NCBI RefSeq assembly: GCF_003574445.1
Contig: NZ_KZ984553.1
Coordinates: 62,001-126,000 of the forward strand
Source: Streptomyces sp. YIM 130001
GTDB lineage: Bacteria; Actinomycetota; Actinomycetes; Streptomycetales; Streptomycetaceae
Reading direction: 5' to 3'
Length of the DNA stretch: 64,000 bases
Position 1 is the stretch's first letter. Each line of letters begins with the position of its first letter. Below the pieces are notes generated by a model. It did not search any database, was not told where the DNA came from, and saw only the letters and a program-made list of their open reading frames with translations. The position numbers and the translations under genes are program-made. This document shows, piece by piece, positions 34,100-42,784 of the stretch.

Positions 34100-36247
34100 T
34101 CAGCCGGAGCCGAAGGACTGCCAGGTGCCTGCCAGGCCCTGCTGACCGACACCCCGCTTCGACCAGTCGCACACCCCGCCGCGGAAGATCTTCTTCAGTG
34201 CGGCGAACTGGCTGTCGGTGACCGGGACTTGGTAATCCGAGCGGTCCACCGGACGCTTCCGGCACACGACGATGTCGTTCGCCACGTCCGCCCCGGCGAC
34301 CATCCTGGGCGAGGTCCACACCGGGTAGATGGTGTTGCACTCGGTGTTGTCGATGCCCTCCACCTGCGGTTCGGTGATCTTCTTCGGGTCGTCGCCGCGG
34401 GTCCAGCAGGCGTCGGTGAGGTCCGCCGGCTTGTTGCGGACGATCTTGTCGATGGGGGCTCCGTCACCGGAGTCGCCCTTGATACCGGTCAGCCAGGCGT
34501 CCATGTCGGCGAGCATCCCGGCCGTGGTGAAGCCCCTGCCGTCGTGGGTGATCATGACCTGGTTGGCATGGGTTCCGTTGGCCTTGTCCAGCCGTGCCCG
34601 GGTGGAGAAGGAGTGGAAGCGCATGTGGATGTCGCCGCCCGCGGCGTCGTCCGTGTAGTCGCGGTAGTCGATGATCGGCACGTCGGCCAGGCCTGCGCCG
34701 CCGTTGAGCATGCGGCCGGTGCGGTAGGCGGTGCGTACCGCCTTCGGGTCGGCGACGGTGCGCTCCGCGACAGGCTTGGCGTCGTCGTCGAACCCGCCGA
34801 TGTTCCGGTTCAGGTCGATGAACTGGTCGACATCGATGGTCTTCTTGTTCAGCGCCTGAAGGCCGTACTGGATGCCGGTGTTGTCGAGCGGCCTGCGGGC
34901 CTTGCCGGTCTTCGGATCCTTGCCGTACGCGTTCACCGTGTGGCTGTAGACGTCGCAGCGGGCACCGTCGGGGTTGTCCTCGGGGTGATAGCGCTGCGCC
35001 TCGGGCAGCTGGTCGGGGCAGAACACCGTGGGGTCGATTCGGCCGCCGCCGTCACCGAGGTTGGCGATGCTCTCCCACTTGCCGAATCCGGAGATCGCCC
35101 GTTGCTGCTCCTTGGTCAGGGCGTCCGGCGCCGTCTGTGCGAAGTAGTGGTCGAGCAGCCGGGCGTCGCTGATCGTCTGGACCGTGCCGAAGCCGACGTC
35201 GGGGAAACTGCAGCCGGAGAGGATGCCGTCCAGCAGTCCGGGGTAATTGTCGGCGATCTGGTGGTTCTGGTACGAGCCCCCGGAGCAGCCGATACCGACG
35301 GTGAACTCCGGGCGGCCGTACGTCTCCACGTACCGCTCCTTGACCATGGCCATGGTCTCGGCGGCGAGCAGATCGTTGCAGTTGTTGCCGAACACGTTGA
35401 GCGTGGACGAGGCGACCGAGTAGCCCTTGCTGAGGTAGTCGTCCTTCATCACCCCGTCGGTGTTGCGGCCCTGGATGTACCAGCCGCTCGAGCAGCCGCC
35501 GCCGAATCCGTAGACGAGGCGCCCGTTCCAACCGGGTCCGCGCGTCACGGGCGCGGGGGCACCCGATGCGGGGTCGTGCAGGACCGCCGTCTCGTAGATG
35601 GCGCGGTTGATGGTGCCCGTCTCCACACGGACGATGTACGGCACCTCCTCGCCGGCGCTGGTCGTGGTGGTGGCGAGGTCGGCGGGGCGCTCGTCCTTGT
35701 CCGGCAGCGCCGCGAACTCTCCGCCCGTGGTGCGGTACATGTAGTCGATACGCGTCTTGACCGAGCAGTCCTTGTCGAGCGGCTTCCCGAGGGTGTCGCC
35801 GGTGACGGTCTTGAACTGCTCGGTGTCGCAGACGAACGGCTGCTCGTGCGGGCCGGAGAACACCGGTCCGGAGACCGGGTGGTTCACCAGGGTCAGCCGC
35901 CCGCCGGCCGCGCCGGGGGCGGAGGCGGTGAGCCTGTTCCGGCCGTCGTCCAGACCGTCCACGACACCGGTGAGCGAACCGTCGGCGGCCTCCTCGAAGC
36001 CGTCCGTCACGTCCCGGCCGTCGGCCAGGACCCGGACCTTGTCGGCCGATACGGACCCGGGCACGTCGACGCGGACGAGTGCGTCGCCGCCGGAGACCGC
36101 ATCGGGCCGCGAGGACACGGAGGTCACCCGCAGCTCGGGCCGCTCCTGACTGCCTGCCGGGGTCGCCAGTGTGCCGACCAGTACGCCCATGAACGCCATG
36201 CCCGCCAGGCCCAGCCTGACCGGCCTCGCGGCACCTCTTCTTGACAC
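34100..36247 (-). CDS. secreted DUF6351 protein, probable alpha/beta-hydrolase
   Basis: A protein of 715 residues starting at GTG with a signal peptide (to about 33). An N-terminal Ig-like region is followed by an alpha/beta-hydrolase-like core with the nucleophile-elbow candidate VGIGCSGGSYQN and a conserved cysteine pattern (DCSVKTRIDYMY, GGGCSSGWYIQG, VFGNNCNDLL). I recognise the sequence as DUF6351, whose members resemble tannase-type secreted hydrolases. The substrate is unknown. Monocistronic between two strong hairpins. Confidence 0.82.
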   Translation of the reverse strand: MSRRGAARPVRLGLAGMAFMGVLVGTLATPAGSQERPELRVTSVSSRPDAVSGGDALVRVDVPGSVSADKVRVLADGRDVTDGFEEAADGSLTGVVDGLDDGRNRLTASAPGAAGGRLTLVNHPVSGPVFSGPHEQPFVCDTEQFKTVTGDTLGKPLDKDCSVKTRIDYMYRTTGGEFAALPDKDERPADLATTTTSAGEEVPYIVRVETGTINRAIYETAVLHDPASGAPAPVTRGPGWNGRLVYGFGGGCSSGWYIQGRNTDGVMKDDYLSKGYSVASSTLNVFGNNCNDLLAAETMAMVKERYVETYGRPEFTVGIGCSGGSYQNHQIADNYPGLLDGILSGCSFPDVGFGTVQTISDARLLDHYFAQTAPDALTKEQQRAISGFGKWESIANLGDGGGRIDPTVFCPDQLPEAQRYHPEDNPDGARCDVYSHTVNAYGKDPKTGKARRPLDNTGIQYGLQALNKKTIDVDQFIDLNRNIGGFDDDAKPVAERTVADPKAVRTAYRTGRMLNGGAGLADVPIIDYRDYTDDAAGGDIHMRFHSFSTRARLDKANGTHANQVMITHDGRGFTTAGMLADMDAWLTGIKGDSGDGAPIDKIVRNKPADLTDACWTRGDDPKKITEPQVEGIDNTECNTIYPVWTSPRMVAGADVANDIVVCRKRPVDRSDYQVPVTDSQFAALKKIFRGGVCDWSKRGVGQQGLAGTWQSFGSG

Positions 36248-36360
36248 GACGGAACTCGCCTCGCTCTCCGGAGTAGCGGTTCGTGCTCGGTGTGCGGACG
36301 CGACCCGCCGGGACGGACGCGTGCTGTCAACTGCCCCACATCTGCCACGCGTTGCTGCCG

Positions 36361-36403
36361 CTCCTCCCGGCCCACGGCCATGCCGCCCGTGGGCCGGGAG
36401 GAG
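36361..36403 (-). terminator. terminator of the galactonate dehydratase gene
   Basis: A perfect 17-bp inverted repeat (36361-36377 with 36387-36403, loop 9 nt), about 110 bases past the dehydratase stop and before the DUF6351 gene. Confidence 0.8.
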
Positions 36404-36514
36404 GCGCCGCTTCAGCGTACGAGCCGACAGATCACCGGGGCAGGGACCGGAAGTACCGGTCGGCTCCCGGGCGGGGCCTGCTGAGCGAGGCGGCCCGGGC
36501 ACGATCGCGCCGGC

Positions 36515-37660
36515 TCACCATTCGCGCAGTGCACCGTCCGGGCCACGCCAGACCGGGTTGCGCCAGCGGTGGCCGCGCTCGGCCGCACGGCGTACGGCGG
36601 CCTCGTCGATGTCGACGCCGAGGCCGGGCGCGGTGAGCCGCTCGATGTGTCCGTCCTGGAGGGCGAACGGGGCCGGGTCCACCAGGTAGTCGAGCAGGTC
36701 GCCGTCGACGTTGTAGTGGATGCCCAGGGACGACTCCTGTACCAGGGCGTTCGGGACGGACAGATCGAGTTGCAGACAGGCGGCGAGCGCGATCGGGCCG
36801 AGCGGGCAGTGCGGCGCCACCGTGACTCCGTACGTCTCGGCCGCGGCGGCGATCCGGCGGCATTCGGAGATGCCGCCGGCGTGCGAGAGGTCGGGCTGGG
36901 CGACGGCGATGCCGGAGGCGAGTACCTCGCGGAAGTCCCAGCGGGAGTAGAGGCGTTCACCGGTCGCGATCGGAATGGTGGTGGACGAGCAGATGCGCGG
37001 CAGCTCGAAGGAGAGCTCCGGCACGACGGGCTCCTCCACGAACATCGGCCGCAGCGGCTCCAGTTCGCGGCAGAGCGAACGCGCCGCGGCGGGCGAGAGC
37101 CGGCCGTGGAAGTCGACCGCGGTGCCGCCGGGGCCGCCGAGCGCGTCGTTGACCACGCCCACCCGCTCGACCACACCGTCGAGTTCGGCCGCGGTGGGCA
37201 GGGCGCCGACCGCCGCGGTGGCGTTCATCTTGACCGCGGTGAAGCCTTGTTGACGGCGGGCGTGGGCCTGTTCGGCCGCCTGGTCCGGCTCGTCGCCCGC
37301 GATCCACGCGTACATCTGGACACGGTCGCGGACCGGGCCGCCGAACAGTTCGTGGACCGGCACCCCGCGTGCCTTTCCGGCGATGTCCCACAGGGCCTGG
37401 TCGATACCGGCCACCGCGCTCGACAGGACGGGCCCGCCGCGGTAGAAGCCGCCCTTGCTGAGCGTCTGCCAGTGGTCCTCGATACGCAGCGGGTCTGCAC
37501 CCAGGAGGTGGTCGGAGAGTTCGTCGACCGCGGCGGCCACGGTGTGCGCCCGGCCCTCGACGACCGGCTCGCCCCAGCCGACGATGCCGTCGTCGGTCTC
37601 GATCCTGAGGAACAGCCAGCGCGGCGGAACCAGGAAGGTCTCCATGCGTACGATCTTCAC
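36515..37660 (-). CDS. galactonate dehydratase-like enolase superfamily protein (DgoD-like)
   Basis: A protein of 381 residues. MKIVRMETFLVPPRWLFLRI and GWGEPVVEGRA mark the capping domain. The barrel has AVDFHGRLSPAAA, MFVEEPVVPE and IPIATGERLYSRWDF (metal ligands), and the DgoD-specific APHCPLGPIALAACLQLD with its catalytic His. It dehydrates D-galactonate to 2-keto-3-deoxygalactonate. It is alone here, without kinase or aldolase. Together with ManD it shows a second sugar-acid dehydratase in 11 kb. Confidence 0.88.
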   Translation of the reverse strand: MKIVRMETFLVPPRWLFLRIETDDGIVGWGEPVVEGRAHTVAAAVDELSDHLLGADPLRIEDHWQTLSKGGFYRGGPVLSSAVAGIDQALWDIAGKARGVPVHELFGGPVRDRVQMYAWIAGDEPDQAAEQAHARRQQGFTAVKMNATAAVGALPTAAELDGVVERVGVVNDALGGPGGTAVDFHGRLSPAAARSLCRELEPLRPMFVEEPVVPELSFELPRICSSTTIPIATGERLYSRWDFREVLASGIAVAQPDLSHAGGISECRRIAAAAETYGVTVAPHCPLGPIALAACLQLDLSVPNALVQESSLGIHYNVDGDLLDYLVDPAPFALQDGHIERLTAPGLGVDIDEAAVRRAAERGHRWRNPVWRGPDGALREW

Positions 37661-37847
37661 CGGTCACTCCCGTGGTAGGCGGTCAACGTGTGAGCATCTG
37701 CGGCACTCGTGCCGTCCCGCGGCACGAGCGAGCCTGCATGCTGACAACGGTGTCACCACCCCCACCGCAGATCAACTCGCTTGTCACGGTCATTTCCTGC
37801 GGATTCCGCCCACCGGGCGACAGCCCTGCCGACGCCTCGCTCGTGGA

Positions 37848-37890
37848 CGGGATGCAGCGCGTGGCCGGCCGCCCCACGCGCTGCATCCCG
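37848..37890 (-). terminator. 17-bp stem hairpin downstream of the AraC gene
   Basis: Arms 37848-37864 and 37874-37890 pair perfectly around a 9-nt loop. It is about 300 bases past the AraC stop and may terminate that transcript. Confidence 0.65.
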
Positions 37891-38132
37891 CCCCTCCCGC
37901 GAGTACGGCGGCGCACTGCCCGACCCGTCGCTCGCCCTCTCCGTCCCACGCCCGAGGTTCACCCCGTCACGCCGCGGCCCGCGCCGCCTCGAAGTACGCC
38001 GACGCCTCCTCGGCCCTGCGGACGGATGTCGAGTGGGGCGCGCTCGGGCTCGCGGAAGTGCAGCGGCTTCGGGAGGTATGACGTCCACCGACGCTTCCAG
38101 CCCTTCCCGCCCCCTCGTCTCCGCGGCCGAGC

Positions 38133-38188
38133 GGGCTGCGGACTGCGGGCTGCGGGCTGCGGGCTGCGGGCTGCGGGCTGCGGGCTGC
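38133..38188. repeat. eight tandem copies of GGGCTGC
   Basis: Seven perfect copies and one variant (GGACTGC, second unit) of a 7-base unit, ending two bases from the AraC stop codon. Because 7 is not a multiple of 3, slippage into the coding end would shift frame. Confidence 0.92.
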
Positions 38189-38190
38189 GA

Positions 38191-39207
38191 CTACCTGTCG
38201 GGGTGCAGCATCTGCCGCCGGTAGTCCCCCGGCGGAAGTCCGTAGGCGGCGCGGAAGGCCCGGCTGAACGCGGCCGCGTGCGCGAAACCCCAGCGGGCGG
38301 CGATCCGGTGCACCGGCGTAGCGCGCAGCGCGGAGTCGGTCAGGTCACGGCGCGTGCGCGCGAGGCGCTGTTCACGGATCCAGCGGGCGACAGTGGCCTC
38401 GCTGCCCGGAGTGTGCGCCTGGAAGATCCGGTGCAGATAGCTGACCGAGATGTGGTGCGCCTCCGCCACCGCGCGCGGGGTCAGGTCCGGGTCGTGCAGA
38501 TTCCGGCGTATGAAGTCCATGATCCGCATCAGCAGGACACGTTGGCGGGTCTCGGGCTCCAACTCCCCTGCCGCGCCCTCGGTTTCGAGCAGGTGGGCCA
38601 GGTGTGCGTGCACCAGATCGAGCACGGTCGCCCCGAGCCGCGGCCCGTCGGAGGCCCGGTAGGTGTCGGCGTGGGTGATCAGCCTGGTGACGAGGCCGGC
38701 GAGCAGACCCCCGAACGCGTCGGCCCCCGCGAGGCGTTGCCCGAGCAGCCGTTCCACGCTGTGGGTGGGCAGCGGCAGCAGGTCCTTGGGCACGTGGACC
38801 GTCGCCGTGTGGAACGTGCCGAGTTCGTCGGGGGCGCGGCAGCCGAACGCGTTCAGGCGCGCCTCGTCGTGCACGTACAGGCTGCCGGGGCCGGAGGCGC
38901 TGGCGGTGCCGTCCCAGTCGGCGAGCAGGGTGCCCTCCAGCGGGACGAGCAGCTGGTACCCCTCGCCCTGCAGATCGCGGTTCCCGGACCGGCGGTTGAT
39001 GTCCACGGGGGCGAACCTCAGGGACGCCACGTGCACCGGCCCGAGGGCCAGTTCGCGTTCCTCGGCGAAGAATCCGGGCTCTTCCGCTCGCCGGCCTGCG
39101 GGTTCCTGGACGTAGAAGCCGGACATCCGCTCGCCCATGCGGTCGCCCCAGCACTCGAACTGCTCGGCCGCGGGCAGTTCGTCGCTGCGGAATACGGTTG
39201 CGATCAC
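38191..39207 (-). CDS. AraC-family transcriptional regulator
   Basis: A protein of 338 residues starting at GTG. The N-terminal half is an AraC-binding-like ligand domain (ELPAAEQFECWGDRMGERM, GEGYQLLVPLEGTLLADWDG). The C-terminal double helix-turn-helix is DLTPRAVAEAHHISVSYLHR and IAARWGFAHAAAFSRAFRAA, then YGLPPGDYR. Its targets are unknown; it may control itself or the dehydratase gene downstream. Confidence 0.9.
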   Translation of the reverse strand: MIATVFRSDELPAAEQFECWGDRMGERMSGFYVQEPAGRRAEEPGFFAEERELALGPVHVASLRFAPVDINRRSGNRDLQGEGYQLLVPLEGTLLADWDGTASASGPGSLYVHDEARLNAFGCRAPDELGTFHTATVHVPKDLLPLPTHSVERLLGQRLAGADAFGGLLAGLVTRLITHADTYRASDGPRLGATVLDLVHAHLAHLLETEGAAGELEPETRQRVLLMRIMDFIRRNLHDPDLTPRAVAEAHHISVSYLHRIFQAHTPGSEATVARWIREQRLARTRRDLTDSALRATPVHRIAARWGFAHAAAFSRAFRAAYGLPPGDYRRQMLHPDR

Positions 39208-39532
39208 CCGGTCAGCGTACGACGCGTCCCGGCGCAGGTAGCAGGGCTCGGCAGAAGAGGCGTGGACGCATCGTCAAGAGACAGTCGATTCTCGGTCAAC
39301 GACAAGGCCTCGCCCCGGGTGGAAGAGTCTGAGAGGCGGGACGCAGCTGCGATTCCCGAGCCGGGGCGCCCGTCCCCTTCCGTGGTTCGAAGTGCGGACG
39401 AGGCCCCGGGAGACCGCACGCGGGTGCGCGCCGTCGGGGGAGACGCGCACCCGCGTGGGTTCCTCGCGTGAGGCTCGCGGCCCACGGAAATCCCGGTGCC
39501 GGTCCGGGAGTCGGTCCCGTACGCTCGCCGCC
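39208..39532. other. gene-free interval with a 14-bp hairpin
   Basis: 325 bases between the AraC start and the exonuclease pseudogene. A perfect 14-bp inverted repeat (39417-39430 with 39444-39457, loop 13 nt) resembles a terminator, but no gene now ends beside it, so a neighbour may have been lost. Confidence 0.5.
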
Positions 39533-40095
39533 ATGACCGACGCATCCGGCCTGCTGAACGTCATCGACGTCGTCGCCACTTGCCGGCAGGCGCAGCCGCC
39601 GCCGGGGTCGGTGAGCGAGATCATCGAGATCGGTCTCACGGTCGTCGATCCGGTGTCGCGGCGTCGCCTCTGACGGCACCGCATCCCGGTCCGGCCCGTA
39701 CGGTCGGAAGTCAGCGCCTTCTGCACGGAACCGACCTCTCTGACGTCGCGCGAGGTGGGGCGGGGCGTGCTCTTCGGGGACGCCTGCCGGCAGTCGACCG
39801 ACACATTCGGCGCCGGGGAGCGCCCGTGGGCGAGCTGGGGGACTAGGACCGGCTGCAGGTCCTACGGCAGGGCGGACCGGGTGGCGTATTCCGTTCGGAC
39901 ATCCGGCGGAGGCGCTGCACACGAACGCCGAGGCCGTATTCGCCGCGACGCGAGCGATGCGCCGGAGGCCGGGCACGGCCCAGGCACTGGACATCGCGGG
40001 CGGGCCTGCCGCTCGAGGGACGGCATCACAGCGGCGAGGACGATGCGTGGAACATCGCCACGCTGGTCATCGGGCTGGTGGAGCGCGACGCGTGG
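39533..40095 (+). pseudogene. broken 3'-5' exonuclease gene (KapD/DnaQ-like)
   Basis: The first frame, MTDASGLLNVIDVVATCRQA to VSEIIEIGLTVVDPVSRRRL, ends in TGA after 46 codons. The same family continues in other frames: RGVLFGDACRQSTDTFGAGE, then RPWASWG (near 39760-39842), then HTNAEAVFAATRAMRRRPGT (about 39920-39980), then a segment RHHSGEDDAWNIATLVIGLV (to 40095). Together these cover the length of a small exonuclease of the type that starts LNVIDVEATC, with the Exo I glutamate lost and at least three frame breaks. Non-functional. Confidence 0.75.
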
Positions 40096-40301
40096 CCCTG
40101 CCGATCCGGTCCACGAGCGCCTGGTCCCAGCTGTGGACCGAGTCCGCACGCCCGCACGGCGCCCGCGGGCGCCGTACCGGCCCGCGCCTCGATGTCAGTG
40201 CCGGGATCCATACTCGTCCCCGTGTCACGGTCGTGGACGGCCGCGGGCAGGCGGACGGCGAGGCGGCCGGCCCGCCAGGACCGAGGAACGAGGAGGTCAG
40301 C

Positions 40302-40886
40302 GTGGCCGAGGTGCTGCTGTTCCATCATCTGTACGGACTGACGGACGGGGTACGGGAGTTCGCGGACCGGTTGCGCGGCGCCGGGCACACGGTGCACGTC
40401 CCGGATCTGTACGAGGGGCGGGTCTTCGACCGGTTCGAGGACGGTCTGGCCCACGCGGAGCTGACCGGTTTCGACACGCTCACCGCTCGCGGAGTGGCCG
40501 CGGCGGAGACGCTGCCCGCGAGGATCGTCCCGGCCGGGTTCTCGCTCGGTGTGCTGCCGGCCCAGACTCTGGCCCAGACACGGGCCGGTGTCCGGGGCGC
40601 GCTGTTCCTCGAATCCTGCCTGCCGTACGCGGAGTTGGGTCCCTGGCCGGCCGGCGTGCCGGTGCAGATCCATGGCGGACAGTCGGATCCGGTGTTCGCC
40701 GGTGAGGGGGACCTGGAAGCCGCGCGTGCGCTGGTGGCGGCGGTGCCGGAGGCGGAGTTGTTTCTGTATCCGGTCGACCGCCACCTGTTCACCGACTCCG
40801 GTCTTGCCTCTCATCATCCGGAGTCGGCGGACCTGGTCGCCGCGCGCGCCCTCGCCTTCCTCGACCGGCTCGCCGGGACGCCGTGA
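40302..40886 (+). CDS. dienelactone hydrolase family protein
   Basis: A protein of 194 residues starting at GTG with AGGAGG five bases upstream. The alpha/beta-hydrolase nucleophile elbow is PAGFSLGVLPAQ, with Ser where classical dienelactone hydrolases have Cys. The acid is near GGQSDPVFA and the His is in VDRHLFTDSG. The substrate is unknown. The TGA overlaps the next gene's start. Confidence 0.85.
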   Translation: MAEVLLFHHLYGLTDGVREFADRLRGAGHTVHVPDLYEGRVFDRFEDGLAHAELTGFDTLTARGVAAAETLPARIVPAGFSLGVLPAQTLAQTRAGVRGALFLESCLPYAELGPWPAGVPVQIHGGQSDPVFAGEGDLEAARALVAAVPEAELFLYPVDRHLFTDSGLASHHPESADLVAARALAFLDRLAGTP

Positions 40887-41902
40887 TGCCGGCGATCGAC
40901 CTGGACGAGGCGGCCACGGAGGTGCGGCGGCGACTTCCTGGCTGGGCCGCGGCCGGAATCGTCGCCGGCCCCGTGACCTGGCGGGACGCGAACGCGCCAT
41001 GGCCACAGCCGCTGGAGACCGAACGCTCTCGGGCCGCCGACCCGGACTCCACCGGGATCATGCTCCACGGTCCGTCGAGCACCGAACTCCAGGTCGTCCT
41101 GTTCCGCGGCGGCTGGGCCGACGTCCTCTATCTGGCGTCACCCGAGGACGCGGGCGCGCTGCCGGCCTCCGGCATCGCCTCCGTCACGGACTTCGCCGCC
41201 AGGCTCGACGGCTGGGTCGCCCGGGCCTTCGGTGTCGCGTCGACTCCTGGGCCGCGCACCTCACCGGTGCGGGAGGGCGAGTACAGGGCCGCCGCCACGA
41301 TCGCCTCCATAACCGCCTCCGAGATCGAGGATGCCCAGGTGGGCGGGGCATCGAGACTCGACGACCCGGTCGCGCTCCGGGAGTACGACCCTCGCTGGCC
41401 GGGCGTCTTCGAGCGGGAAGCCGTGTCGATCCGTGCGGCCCTGGCGGGCCTCGACCATCGGGTCGAACACGTCGGCTCGACCTCGGTGCCGGGTCTGCCC
41501 GCCAAGCCGATAGTCGACATCCTGCTCACCCTGCAGGACCCGGCCGACGAGCCGGATTACGTACCGGCCCTGGAGGCACTCGGCTACACGCTCGTCATCC
41601 GCGAACCCGACCGGTGCGCGCACCGCGTCCTGCGCAGACACGACCCCGGCCCGGCCGCCGAGCGGGCCGACCTGCATGTCCTGCCCGCCGGTTGCGAAGA
41701 GGCCGGCCGTATGACGCGGTTCCGTGACCGACTGCGGGCGCACCGCGGGGACCGCGTGCGCTACGCGGACACCAAGCACGCTCTGGCCGGGCGGAGCCGG
41801 GAGTACCTGCAGCACTACGCCGACGCCAAGTCGGAGGTGGTCGAGGACATCCTGCGCAGGGCGGAGTCGCCGTCGCCGTCGCCGTCGCCGGTGAACGAGT
41901 AG
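40883..41902 (+). CDS. two-domain protein with C-terminal GrpB (UPF0157) domain
   Basis: About 339 residues. GTG 40883 overlaps the previous stop; ATG 40886 is equally possible. Residues 160-320 are a GrpB domain (LREYDPRWPGVFEREAVSIR, VEHVGSTSVPGLPAKPIVDI), which belongs to the nucleotidyltransferase fold; GSTS and DI fit its active site. The first 145 residues (LPGWAAAGIVAGPVTWRDA, STELQVVLFRGGWADVLYLA) form a separate domain I do not recognise. It ends in an SPSPSP tail from GTCGCC repeats. Role unknown. Confidence 0.75.
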   Translation: MMPAIDLDEAATEVRRRLPGWAAAGIVAGPVTWRDANAPWPQPLETERSRAADPDSTGIMLHGPSSTELQVVLFRGGWADVLYLASPEDAGALPASGIASVTDFAARLDGWVARAFGVASTPGPRTSPVREGEYRAAATIASITASEIEDAQVGGASRLDDPVALREYDPRWPGVFEREAVSIRAALAGLDHRVEHVGSTSVPGLPAKPIVDILLTLQDPADEPDYVPALEALGYTLVIREPDRCAHRVLRRHDPGPAAERADLHVLPAGCEEAGRMTRFRDRLRAHRGDRVRYADTKHALAGRSREYLQHYADAKSEVVEDILRRAESPSPSPSPVNE

Positions 41903-42125
41903 CGGGGGCGTTTCCGCGGGAGTGCCGGGGAGACCCGAGGGGATCCGTCCGGCGGGGAGCGCTGCCGCTTGCGGTGGAGGGCCCGGGCGACGACGTGGGC
42001 GGCGACGGCACCACCACCCGCAGCCGTAACGGAACACGGGTCCCGATACAGTGTGTCCAGTACCGCAGCACCGCAGCCCTCCAGCACGCCCACCCGTCTT
42101 CAGCCCGCCGACAAGGAGCCCGCAC

Positions 42126-42728
42126 ATGCCCACCTCCCCGCAGCCCGGCACCGTCCGCCCCGGCGGGCGCACCGCTCGCGTACGCGAAGCCGTCCTGCGG
42201 GCCGCGGGCGACGCCCTGGCCGAGAGCGGCTTCGCAGCGCTGGACCTCGCCGAGATCGCCCAGCGGGCCGGCGTCGGCAAGACCACCGTCTACCGCCGCT
42301 GGGGAACACCCGGCGCGCTCGCCGCCGACCTCCTCGACGACATGGCCGAACAGTCCCTGCCACGCGCAGACACCGGCGACGTGGCCCAAGACCTACGCGA
42401 GAACGCCCGGTTGGTCCAGCGAACCCTCACCGACGAACGCCAGGGCCGCCTCTTCAAGGCCCTGATCGCGGCCTCGTTGTGCAACGAGCCGGCGGCCGCC
42501 GCCCTGCACCGCTTCTACGCCACCCGCATCGACGCCTGGGCAGGCTGCGTCACCGACGCCGTCACGCGCGGCGAACTGCCTTCCGGCACCGACCCTCGAC
42601 GCGTCATCGCAGCCGTCTCCGCGCCGCTCTATTACGCCCTGCTCAACACCGGCGAACCCCTCACCCAGGACTCCGCCGACCGCGCAGCCGCGGCAGCCCT
42701 GGCCGCCGCCCGAGCCGGCGTCGCCTGA
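42126..42728 (+). CDS. TetR-family transcriptional regulator
   Basis: A protein of 200 residues with AAGGAG seven bases before ATG. The N-terminal HTH is LDLAEIAQRAGVGKTTVYRR, followed by WGTPGALAADLL; the C-terminal domain is of the TetR_C type. It regulates an unknown target, probably nearby. A -10-like TACAGT lies about 75 bases upstream. Confidence 0.9.
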   Translation: MPTSPQPGTVRPGGRTARVREAVLRAAGDALAESGFAALDLAEIAQRAGVGKTTVYRRWGTPGALAADLLDDMAEQSLPRADTGDVAQDLRENARLVQRTLTDERQGRLFKALIAASLCNEPAAAALHRFYATRIDAWAGCVTDAVTRGELPSGTDPRRVIAAVSAPLYYALLNTGEPLTQDSADRAAAAALAAARAGVA

Positions 42729-42762
42729 CCCACGCCCCACCCCGTCACTCCCCCGGACAGGC

Positions 42763-42784
42763 TTCTCTGACTAGAGTCAGAGAA
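42763..42784. promoter_or_regulatory. MarR-type operator and leaderless start of the MarR-GNAT gene
   Basis: TTCTCTGAC (42763-42771) and GTCAGAGAA (42776-42784) are perfect 9-bp arms around TAGA. The core contains TGACTAGAGTCA, like MarR sites of the TTGACT/AGTCAA kind. A -10-like TAGAGT (42772-42777) lies six bases before the ATG at 42784, which predicts a leaderless mRNA. Confidence 0.7.

Larger units (their letters stand above)
37661..38190. other. gene-poor interval upstream of the dehydratase gene
   Basis: 530 bases without a convincing gene. It holds an inverted repeat CTCGTGCCG/CGGCACGAG (37706-37728), a weaker TGACA-N4-TGTCA dyad (37742-37755), a strong hairpin (37848-37890) and a heptamer tandem array (38133-38188). 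A plus-strand frame ending at 38081 (SALRTDVEWGALGLAEVQRL) has a protein-like tail and could be a gene relic, but I cannot name it. Confidence 0.5.

Noticed and set aside
41868..41900. GTCGCC hexamer run at the end of the GrpB-family gene
   Set aside because: It simply encodes a Ser-Pro tail; low-complexity ends are common here.
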